Source of the DNA: Candidatus Peregrinibacteria bacterium GW2011_GWC2_39_14
GTDB lineage: Bacteria > Patescibacteriota > Gracilibacteria > UBA1369 > UBA12463
Direction: 5' to 3'
Length of the DNA: 64,000 bases
Assembly: GCA_000993595.1 (NCBI GenBank)
Contig: LBWJ01000011.1
Location: forward strand, 36,001-100,000
The position numbers and the translations under genes are program-made. The notes beneath the pieces are model-generated. The model did not search any database, was not told the origin of the DNA, and worked only from the letters and a program-made list of their open reading frames with translations. Shown here piece by piece: positions 40,271 through 48,628 of the stretch (its first letter is position 1; the number at the start of each line of letters is the position of its first letter).

Positions 40271-43200
40271 ATGAAAAGAACCGTATGGCAAATCGCAATC
40301 ATCATTTTATTTGCAGTGTTTTTGGGGCTATATAACGCTCCTCTGAATATACAAAAAGCACTGCGCCTTCCGGATTCCATAACAAAAGATAAAATCCACC
40401 TTGGACTCGATTTGCAAGGCGGATCACAACTTGACTATAAAGTTGACCTTCGAAAAGTCCCTGCAAAAGATCAAGTGGCAATTGTCGACGGAGTTCTTCA
40501 AGTTATTACAAAACGCGTAAACGGACTTGGCGTCTCGGAACCAAGCATTTACACGTCAAACGTTGGCGATGAACAACACATCATTGTTGAACTCGCAGGC
40601 ATAAAAGACCTTGAGGAAGCCAAAAAAGTCGTTGGAAAAACGATTCAACTTGAATTCAAAGAACAAAAAGAAAAGGCAGACCCTCAAGAAGTCGAACGTA
40701 TGAAAGAATACGCACAAAACGTACTTAAAAACATTTTAAAGAAAAACGACATAACATTAGCCGGCAAAGAAGAAGAGCAGAACAATATCGGCAAAGTTAA
40801 ATATGAACTTGATCCGGAATTCTCATTTGCAAACGATCAGCCAAAAAATATCGCAGCGGCACTTAAAGATATGAAAAAAGGCGATATTTATAAAAAGCTG
40901 ATTGATGCTTCGGACGATGAATACGCAGTTAATCAATCCGGACAATTAAGTAAAAAAGAAGGAGTCTACGCCATCAAATTAGTTGATGAACAAGAAACTG
41001 TCAGGTTCGACAAACAGGTTTACGTAAGCCACATCTTGTTATCATACAAAGGCGCACAAAAAGCGGATGAAAAAGTAACACGCACTCAAACCGATGCGTT
41101 TCAAGCCGCAAAAGACGTACTTGCAAAAATAAAAGCAGGTGAAGATTTCAGCACACTTGCAAAAACATACTCAGACGATCCGGGTTCAAAAAATCTTGGC
41201 GGCGTACTCTCAGCCCCTGTAAATAAAAGCGCACAATATGTGCAAGTCTTCAAAGACGCTTCTCTCGCTCTCAAAGCCGAAGGCGACATTTCAGAAATCA
41301 CAAGCTCAGAATTTGGATATCACATCATCAAAGCTACAAAAATTGAAACAGACGTAAAAGAAAGACAAGTAAAGCTTGAAAAAGTTTTCTTCTCAACGGC
41401 AGCAGACATGTGGAGGACAACAGGCCTTGATGGCTCACACTTCACACACGCAGACGTTAATTTTGATCAATTATATCAACCGTACGTTTCAATCCAATTC
41501 AACGCGGAAGGCGCAAAACTATTTGAAGAAATCACAGGCAGAAATATTGAAAAACCACTCGCAATCTTCGTTGGCGGCGAATTCATTTCGTCCCCAACTG
41601 TAAAAAATAAAATCTCCGGCGGATCAGCGCAAATTTCCGGAAAATTCACAGTTGAAGACGCAAATAATCTTGCTCGCGATCTTAATACGGGCGCAATCCC
41701 CGCCCCTGTTCTTCTTGTCGGACAACACACAATCGGCTCAACAATCGGACAAGAAGCCCTTACAAAAAGCGTCAAAGCAGGCTTGCTTGGACTCTTGATT
41801 GTTGCAATATTCATGATTATTTATTACAGACTCCCGGGCTTACTCGCAGTCGGCGCACTTTCACTTTATTCATTAATTCTCATCTTCTTAATCAAAAGTG
41901 AAATCAATCTTATTATTGCATTCTTATTTTCAGCAATTATATTTGTCGCAGTTACATATAAATTGCTTAAAGCCAATGAACCGGCGCTTGAAAAAGTCTT
42001 AAGCTTTTTACTCGCATGTTTCTTGTTATTCTTTGTCGCATTCTTGCTCAGAACACCTGTAACATTAACGCTTGCCGGTGTAGCCGGTGTCATTCTCTCA
42101 ATTGGTATGGCAGTTGATGCCAACATCCTTATTTTTGAAAGAATGAAAGAAGAGCTAAGATCCGGAAAAACGCTTGCCGCCGCAGTTGAAGCAGGTTTCG
42201 ACAGAGCATGGAGCTCCATCCGCGATTCCAACTACTCCTCTCTTCTGACATGCGCAATCTTGTTTTATCTTGGAAGCTCAATTGTTAAAGGATTCGCATT
42301 CAACTTGGCTGCAGGTATTATCGTTTCCATGTTCACGGCCATCACGATTACAAAAACATTATTGAAAGCTTTCATAGGCACAAAATATGGTCAAAATTTA
42401 TGGCTCTTTGGCGTAAAACAAGGTGCAAAAGAAAGACCAATAATCAAATTCATGTCCAGATCAAAAATCTTCTTGGGAGCATCTGCAACAATGATTACAC
42501 TTGGAGTTATTGCCACTTTGATATTCGGATTCAAACCGGGACTGGATTTCACAGGCGGGACGCTTATGGAATTCAAATTCGTAAATAAAGATAAGGTCGT
42601 AACAACGGAAACACTTAAAACAGCTTTAACGGAAATTGGCACAGAATTAAACAAAGCGGTGCCTACTACTGCAACAAAAACACCAACCATATCCCCTGCC
42701 GCAGATAAAACGACTCAATCGACGGAACTTTCATCAACAGAAGAAAAACTTGATCTTGAAAACGCACAAATCATTTCTTCCGGAGAAGACGGGTTCATCA
42801 TCAAAACAAAATACATCAGCAATGAAACTCACGACAAAATCGTCACAGAATTAAAAACAAAGCTCGATAAAAACATGGAAGAATTAAGATTCACGACAAT
42901 CGGAGCTGTCGTTGGTGGATCCATGCAAAACAAAGCCATTTGGGCCGTTATTGCAACGTGTTTGATGATCATGCTTTATCTCGCATTCACATTCAGAAAA
43001 ATACCAAAACACGTCAATCCGTGGAGATTTGGCATTGCCGCAATCATAGCCCTTGTGCACGATATATGGATTACAATCGGCATATTTGTAATAATAGGCT
43101 ATTTCACAAATTTTGAAATCGATATCTTGTTTATCACTGCTCTCCTGACGATCCTCGGTTTCTCTGTCCACGATACAATCGTCGTTTTCGATAGATTACG

Positions 43201-43468
43201 TGAACATTTAAGAATCGACGAAAAAGAAGACATTGAGACAATTGCGGACATATCAATGACACAAACATTAAGCAGATCCATAAACACATCTCTCACGGCT
43301 GTTTTGACACTCACAGCCATGCTTATATTCGGAAGCTCATCGATATTCTATTTCATTCTTACTCTTGATTTGGGTATCATTGTCGGAACGTATTCATCCA
43401 TATTCATCGCAACTCCAATCGTCGTTTATTGGACAAAATGGGCACAAAATAAAAAGGCGGCAAAATAG
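40271..43468 (+). CDS. secDF: SecD-SecF fusion with embedded parvulin-type rotamase domain
   Basis: SecD LGLDLQGGSQL and GMAVDANILIFERMKEE, SecF GLDFTGGTLMEF and GFSVHDTIVVFDRLRE; QVYVSHILLSY...EFGYHIIKATKI parvulin region. Confidence 0.94.
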   Translation: MKRTVWQIAIIILFAVFLGLYNAPLNIQKALRLPDSITKDKIHLGLDLQGGSQLDYKVDLRKVPAKDQVAIVDGVLQVITKRVNGLGVSEPSIYTSNVGDEQHIIVELAGIKDLEEAKKVVGKTIQLEFKEQKEKADPQEVERMKEYAQNVLKNILKKNDITLAGKEEEQNNIGKVKYELDPEFSFANDQPKNIAAALKDMKKGDIYKKLIDASDDEYAVNQSGQLSKKEGVYAIKLVDEQETVRFDKQVYVSHILLSYKGAQKADEKVTRTQTDAFQAAKDVLAKIKAGEDFSTLAKTYSDDPGSKNLGGVLSAPVNKSAQYVQVFKDASLALKAEGDISEITSSEFGYHIIKATKIETDVKERQVKLEKVFFSTAADMWRTTGLDGSHFTHADVNFDQLYQPYVSIQFNAEGAKLFEEITGRNIEKPLAIFVGGEFISSPTVKNKISGGSAQISGKFTVEDANNLARDLNTGAIPAPVLLVGQHTIGSTIGQEALTKSVKAGLLGLLIVAIFMIIYYRLPGLLAVGALSLYSLILIFLIKSEINLIIAFLFSAIIFVAVTYKLLKANEPALEKVLSFLLACFLLFFVAFLLRTPVTLTLAGVAGVILSIGMAVDANILIFERMKEELRSGKTLAAAVEAGFDRAWSSIRDSNYSSLLTCAILFYLGSSIVKGFAFNLAAGIIVSMFTAITITKTLLKAFIGTKYGQNLWLFGVKQGAKERPIIKFMSRSKIFLGASATMITLGVIATLIFGFKPGLDFTGGTLMEFKFVNKDKVVTTETLKTALTEIGTELNKAVPTTATKTPTISPAADKTTQSTELSSTEEKLDLENAQIISSGEDGFIIKTKYISNETHDKIVTELKTKLDKNMEELRFTTIGAVVGGSMQNKAIWAVIATCLMIMLYLAFTFRKIPKHVNPWRFGIAAIIALVHDIWITIGIFVIIGYFTNFEIDILFITALLTILGFSVHDTIVVFDRLREHLRIDEKEDIETIADISMTQTLSRSINTSLTAVLTLTAMLIFGSSSIFYFILTLDLGIIVGTYSSIFIATPIVVYWTKWAQNKKAAK

Positions 43469-43488
43469 TAAATACATCACAACAAAAT

Positions 43489-43519
43489 AAAAGGGCGCCT
43501 GAAAATGGTGCCCTTTTTA
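43489..43519 (+). terminator. Rho-independent terminator of secDF
   Basis: GGGCGCC-TGAAAAT-GGTGCCC-TTTTT. Confidence 0.85.
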
Positions 43520-43559
43520 AATTAAAAAAGCTATAAATAAACGTTTTTCTTCGTAATGA

Positions 43560-43690
43560 ATAGCGTGCGAGCGCACGAAGTAAGCGAAGCCTGCTCTCGA
43601 AACTAGAGAGCAGAGCGTAAATGAATGCAGGAGAAAAACACCTTGAAGGGAAAAAGAGTATGAGAAAAAACCGACAAGGTTTTTGTTCAT
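43560..43690. other. Structured intergenic element between secDF and tRNA-Cys
   Basis: Hairpins GTGCGAGCGCAC and CTGCTCTC-gaaacta-GAGAGCAG; CCTTG...CAAGG. Confidence 0.45.
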
Positions 43691-43698
43691 ATATTTGG

Positions 43699-43772
43699 AG
43701 GTGACGGTGGGATTCGAACCCACGAATAACAGTTTTGCAAACTGCCCCCTTAGGCCACTTGGGTACGTCACC
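43699..43772 (-). tRNA. tRNA-Cys (GCA), CCA not encoded
   Basis: GGTGACG...CGTCACC-T, anticodon loop TTGCAAA, T-arm GTGGGTTCGAATCCCAC. Confidence 0.95.
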
Positions 43773-43895
43773 AAATGCATTTCGAAATGCAATAATGATT
43801 TTATAGATAAAACGCTAAATATTCAACCTTAACAGAATTTGCAATATAATACAGAATATGTTATAATATATTTATATAAATAACAAACGACGCCT

Positions 43896-44468
43896 ATGAA
43901 TGCACCAAAAATAGGACATGAATTTAAAACTACTGTAAGCGATGAATTGTTTCAAAGAGAAATTATAATGGCAACTCCCGCAGGAAGAGATTTCATTTTT
44001 GCAAAATGCGCAGAATTAAGACAAATTCATCCAGCAACAATTGAAGACTATATCATCGCAGATGGCTTGGAGACTTTAGGCCCAAATGAACACGATAAAG
44101 CAATGCTAAAAGCGCCATCAGCAGACAGCCCTGCGGATATATGGGAAAGAGCTGAGAAAATAGGTCTTTTTCAAGACAACAATGGTGTAATTACATATAT
44201 CAATGAAAAAGGTCAAATATGTGTAGCTCGCTCTACAAAGAAAAACTACGACGCACTTACACAGGCAGGATATGTGAGCGAAACAACGTGTGACGTCGTT
44301 GGAAATGGCCAAAGCTTTAAAGACCCAAGTATTCAAGAAAAATGGGCACTATTTGGACGAAAAGCAGAAGCGCAAAGACAAGCTGAAGCCGAAGAAGCAC
44401 GAACGCTAAGAGATGCCGCAAAACAGACAGGTGATTCCGCAGCAAGCGTCATAGACTACGACATATAG
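43896..44468 (+). CDS. Hypothetical protein
   Basis: 190-aa ORF upstream of the first extra sigma factor. Confidence 0.6.
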   Translation: MNAPKIGHEFKTTVSDELFQREIIMATPAGRDFIFAKCAELRQIHPATIEDYIIADGLETLGPNEHDKAMLKAPSADSPADIWERAEKIGLFQDNNGVITYINEKGQICVARSTKKNYDALTQAGYVSETTCDVVGNGQSFKDPSIQEKWALFGRKAEAQRQAEAEEARTLRDAAKQTGDSAASVIDYDI

Positions 44469-44507
44469 TTACCGCTATCGTTTTAGACAAAAGCTTTATT
44501 TGATTTA

Positions 44508-44535
44508 TTGAATTTTTTCCAATTTCTGATAGAAT
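44508..44535 (+). promoter_or_regulatory. Promoter TTGAAT-16-TAGAAT of the first extra sigma factor
   Basis: TTGAAT 44508-44513, TGA-TAGAAT -10 at 44530-44535. Confidence 0.5.
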
Positions 44536-44557
44536 TCATCTCCAATAAACATTTTTA

Positions 44558-46372
44558 ATGGCAATAGATTTAATCGGACTCGAAGATTTAACAGATCCTT
44601 ATCGTAAGATTGAACTCACCGTATTGCCATCCAGGATTGATCGTATTGAAAAAGCCGTTCGAAACGCAGCTTTAGAAGAGCTAAGAAAGCAAAAAGACAA
44701 GCGTCCAAATGAAAAAACTGAACATATAGCAGCACTTTTACGGTTTCACCTAAAGGGAGAAGCAAAAATACCCAAACTACCGGACGAAATAGAAATTAAT
44801 GATCGAACTGGAACTGTAAAAGACATAAGAACTATAGTCAAAATTCTATTATCTATTGTATTTTCGGCAGAAGATTCAGCAAAGCCACTTGAAAAAATTG
44901 GAATCGGTCAACTGTTATCATCAATGCCGGGATACTACAAATGGACAGAAGAAGTAACTCATTACACGTCATTAACGTATATCATTTTGATGATGTTAAA
45001 AAAGAAACATGAAAGAGAATATATAAGCGCCGAAGAATTACACAAAGAATTACAGCATCCTACAAAAGAAATAATGGAAATGGAAGCGTTTACAATATTT
45101 CAAGCAACCACATATAAAACAATTAGTATTGAAAAAATAAAAGCAGCCTTAGACCGTCTTTCTAAAATTAGAAATCAAGAATGGAGATTTATCTTGAAAA
45201 AAGAAGATGAAAAATATGCAATATTTCAACAAAAACCGCAGAAAAATGAAAACGAAACAGAAGATGATGACAATGATGATACGGACGACATCGATAAAAT
45301 AACAGAAGATTGCATCGTAGATGGAGACGAAGGAATGGCTGAAATAATCGCATCGGAAAGCGCACATTGCTTAAACCCAAAACAAGGGGAACTCGACGAA
45401 AGAAGTATTTATAATTTTGTAAAAGGACAAAAATCAAGTCAACTTGAACGATACATGAGAGACGTTTGTCGATATAAAGTTCTAACGCGTGAAGAAGAGG
45501 CGGAGCTTGCAAAAAAAGCCGAAGCTGGAGATGAAAATGCAAGAAAACAAATCGTAAATGCAAACTTAAGATTCGTAATTAAAATTGCATTTCAATATAA
45601 AGACCAAGGCCTTCCATTAATGGACGTAATACAAGCTGGAAATATAGGGATGATAATGGCTGCAAAAAAATTTGAACACGAAAGAGGATATCGCTTTATT
45701 TCATATGCAGTATGGTGGATAAGAGCAATAATTACAGACGAAATAAGGAAACAAAGAGGGAATGTGAGATTGCCATCAGCATATGGCAAAGCAATAATGA
45801 AAATTAAAAGATATATAAAAGAATTTAAAGAAAAAAACGGAAGAGAACCGACTCACGCTGAATGCAAAGCACGTTTCCCTAAAAAAAGCACATTATCAAT
45901 AGAAATAGCATTTGGACATTTTAGGCCGGAAATAAGATTCGAAGATGAAGTCCAGGGGTCAAACGACAAAAAAAATAAAACTTTCGCTGATTCAATGGGA
46001 CAAAACGACACAGGATTTGACGAAATAGAAGCAAAATCATTAAAACCTGTAATGGAAAAAATAACAACGATCTTAAAAGAAGTAATAGCAAATAGTAAAG
46101 CCGGAAAAGCAATAAAAGACAGGAATGAATATATTATTTTAAGACGATACGACATTCTAAGAAATAGCGCGCGATCAAATGGAACAGAAGATGGAACGCT
46201 GCAAGACATTGGTGACGAATTTGGCTTATCGCGAGAAAGAATAAGGCAAATGACAAGAGACATAATTGAACGAGCAAAACCCCGAATAGCTGCAATGTTA
46301 GTAGAAAACACGGGAGAAGCAAGTGTAAGTGCATTATTTAAACAAAATGATGGATGTTTGGCAAACCAATAA
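44558..46372 (+). CDS. Sigma-70 family sigma factor with accessory N-terminal domain
   Basis: Region 1.2/2 LERYMRDVCRYKVLTREEEAELAKKAEAG...NANLRFVIKIAFQYKDQGLPLMDVIQAGNIGMIMAAKKFE...FISYAVWWIRAIITDEI; region 4 TLQDIGDEFGLSRERIRQM; N-terminal WTEEVTHYTSLTY domain. Confidence 0.93.
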   Translation: MAIDLIGLEDLTDPYRKIELTVLPSRIDRIEKAVRNAALEELRKQKDKRPNEKTEHIAALLRFHLKGEAKIPKLPDEIEINDRTGTVKDIRTIVKILLSIVFSAEDSAKPLEKIGIGQLLSSMPGYYKWTEEVTHYTSLTYIILMMLKKKHEREYISAEELHKELQHPTKEIMEMEAFTIFQATTYKTISIEKIKAALDRLSKIRNQEWRFILKKEDEKYAIFQQKPQKNENETEDDDNDDTDDIDKITEDCIVDGDEGMAEIIASESAHCLNPKQGELDERSIYNFVKGQKSSQLERYMRDVCRYKVLTREEEAELAKKAEAGDENARKQIVNANLRFVIKIAFQYKDQGLPLMDVIQAGNIGMIMAAKKFEHERGYRFISYAVWWIRAIITDEIRKQRGNVRLPSAYGKAIMKIKRYIKEFKEKNGREPTHAECKARFPKKSTLSIEIAFGHFRPEIRFEDEVQGSNDKKNKTFADSMGQNDTGFDEIEAKSLKPVMEKITTILKEVIANSKAGKAIKDRNEYIILRRYDILRNSARSNGTEDGTLQDIGDEFGLSRERIRQMTRDIIERAKPRIAAMLVENTGEASVSALFKQNDGCLANQ

Positions 46373-46453
46373 TGTAAATATATCTCAATTTTGAGCTCAG
46401 TTTTGAGCTTTGACCTTTGAGCTTTGAGTTTTAATATTGTATATTGGTATTAT

Positions 46454-46530
46454 GCACCCGTAGCTCAGCTGGATAGAGCACTAGTCTTCGAAACTAGGTG
46501 TCGCAGGTTCAAATCCCGCCGGGTGCACCA
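46454..46530 (+). tRNA. tRNA-Arg (UCG), CCA encoded
   Basis: GCACCCG...CGGGTGC-A-CCA, anticodon arm CTAGT-CTTCGAA-ACTAG. Confidence 0.95.
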
Positions 46531-46539
46531 AATAGTAGC

Positions 46540-46692
46540 GAGTTTTGCGGTCCGAAGTGAAGCAGGCGCAAATTTAGCGTATGCGAAACGCAGGAGGTCG
46601 AGTCAAAAATTAGACGAACGAACGTGAGACTTATTTTTGAATGAGACCAGCAAAACCCTATTGCAAATAACGCTGAAGAAAGGCGGACCGCG
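46540..46692 (+). ncRNA. Candidate structured RNA downstream of tRNA-Arg
   Basis: Perfect pairing GCGGTCCG (46547-46554)/CGGACCGC (46684-46691), alternative GTTTTGC/GCAAAAC, nested GGTC/GACC and TCAAAAAT/ATTTTTGA. Confidence 0.45.
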
Positions 46693-46709
46693 TTGCACAC
46701 GTTCCATCA

Positions 46710-46738
46710 TTGAATTTTAAACAATTATGAGGTAGAAT
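46710..46738 (+). promoter_or_regulatory. Promoter TTGAAT-17-TAGAAT of the second extra sigma factor
   Basis: TTGAAT 46710-46715, TAGAAT 46733-46738. Confidence 0.55.
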
Positions 46739-46758
46739 CCCCTCCTATAAATATTTTT

Positions 46759-48615
46759 ATGGAAACTCGGATCGTACAACCGGAAAACGATGAAGCGTTA
46801 ATAGCAACGGGTGAAGACGTAATGCCGCAAATATCTGTTAAAACAGATGAAACCAGAAAGCGCTTACAAACGGTTGTTGACGGAATGATATTAGGAATAG
46901 ACGATAACTCAAAAAAACACGTCGTAGAGCGCGCTATGGCTATATTTGACCAAGAACCAACGGAAATACTTACAAACAAAACTCCGCTTGATGAACTACG
47001 TAGAATTGCAAAAGAATTAATATCAAAAGTATTAAAATCGATAGAAGATGGCGACGACACGGAAAGTACAAACAAAATAGACTCAAAAGAATTCTCCGAA
47101 TGGACAGACGAGATAACACATTATACAACCCTGACCTATCTGGTTTTACATATAATGAAACACAAAAGACCAAGAAGGTTAACAGTCGAAGACATAGAAA
47201 AAATAATAAAAAATCCACCGGATAAAATAAAGGATATGCCTGGATTCAAGCTCACATCAGAAATAGCAGCAAAGCAAAGAGGGCCAAAAAAAAGCAAACA
47301 AAATGTGATCAAAAAAGCCCTAGATAGATTGATTGCAACAACAAATGGCCTAAAATTTACAATATATGAAAAAAATGGCGCATATGGAATCCGCAGAAAT
47401 ACAATATTAAATCTCGAAGGCATAAAAATAAACGAGACATCTGCGGAAAACAAGGAAAGCGCAGAAGCGATGGCGGCTGAAGCGGCTGCTATGAAAGAAA
47501 GTAAAGCCTCAAGTGAAACATCGGCTCCATGTCCCGAAGAAGAAGAAAATGTAGAAAAACCAGAAACGGCAAAAGGCGACCCTGTATCAATATATTTGAG
47601 AAAGATGAGCAAATTCAAGTTATTAAAACGCGCAGATGAAGTGGAACTTGGGCTAAAAATACAGACTTGGCTCCAAATAGAAAAAGACGGAGGCCCGGGT
47701 GAAGACGCAGAAAAACAACAAATAATAATAGCTGGAAAAGCAGCAAGAGAAGTAATGATAAAAGCAAACCTTAGACTTGTCGTAAGTATTGCTAAAAAAT
47801 ATATCGGGGGAAGATCGGGAAGAACATTACCATTCCTAGACTTAATACAAGAAGGCAACATTGGACTCATGCAAGCTGTTAAAAAATTCGACCCAACAAG
47901 AGGATATAAATTTTCAACATACGCAACATGGTGGGTTCGCCAAGCGATCACAAGGTCATTGGACACTGATGGAGCGATGATACGCTACCCAATACACCAA
48001 ATAGACCTCATGGAGATGGTTAGAAAATATACAAAGATATTCCAAGCTTTATATGGCGCAGACCCAACAACAAAAGAACTCGTAGAGTTCATTGGAGAAA
48101 AAAGAAACATAAAACTATCAATAAAAAAAGTGGAAAAAATAAAAGCCGCGCTAACATTTAAAGTTTCAATTGACACTCCACTCGGAGAACACAGCGATAC
48201 AACCCTCGGAGACATGATTGGAGAACACGATCAAGGATATGCAAATCTTGAAAGAGAAGAAATGGAAGGAGCGCTGATTAGCGGAATAGTGGAAATAGCG
48301 GAAGGATCAAAAATATTCAGATCAAAAGCTGAATTAGACAGAGCAATATATATCTTAACAAGATACTTTGGCGTTAAAAAATCAAACTCAAGCAAAGATG
48401 GAGCGACCCTTGAAGACATTGGAACGGAAGTTGGAGTAACAAGAGAAAGAATAAGACAAATCAAACAAAAATTAACAGACAAAGTGAAAGAACGATTCGC
48501 CCAAAAATTCCCAAGCATAAACATAAGCACACTATTTGAAATGTTTGTGGAAATGGACGAAACAATAATGCCAGGCGTCGGAGGAGGCGGAAAAAGATTC
48601 CTATATCAAGACTAA
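46759..48615 (+). CDS. Sigma-70 family sigma factor with accessory N-terminal domain
   Basis: [42 protein letters not shown]...[66 protein letters not shown]-terminal [13 protein letters not shown] domain. Confidence 0.95.
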   Translation: METRIVQPENDEALIATGEDVMPQISVKTDETRKRLQTVVDGMILGIDDNSKKHVVERAMAIFDQEPTEILTNKTPLDELRRIAKELISKVLKSIEDGDDTESTNKIDSKEFSEWTDEITHYTTLTYLVLHIMKHKRPRRLTVEDIEKIIKNPPDKIKDMPGFKLTSEIAAKQRGPKKSKQNVIKKALDRLIATTNGLKFTIYEKNGAYGIRRNTILNLEGIKINETSAENKESAEAMAAEAAAMKESKASSETSAPCPEEEENVEKPETAKGDPVSIYLRKMSKFKLLKRADEVELGLKIQTWLQIEKDGGPGEDAEKQQIIIAGKAAREVMIKANLRLVVSIAKKYIGGRSGRTLPFLDLIQEGNIGLMQAVKKFDPTRGYKFSTYATWWVRQAITRSLDTDGAMIRYPIHQIDLMEMVRKYTKIFQALYGADPTTKELVEFIGEKRNIKLSIKKVEKIKAALTFKVSIDTPLGEHSDTTLGDMIGEHDQGYANLEREEMEGALISGIVEIAEGSKIFRSKAELDRAIYILTRYFGVKKSNSSKDGATLEDIGTEVGVTRERIRQIKQKLTDKVKERFAQKFPSINISTLFEMFVEMDETIMPGVGGGGKRFLYQD

Positions 48616-48628
48616 AGAAAACATTTTT

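Noticed and set aside
46424-46627. 67-aa ORF overlapping tRNA-Arg
   Set aside because: Runs through the tRNA and the structured intergenic; typical spurious tRNA-overlap ORF
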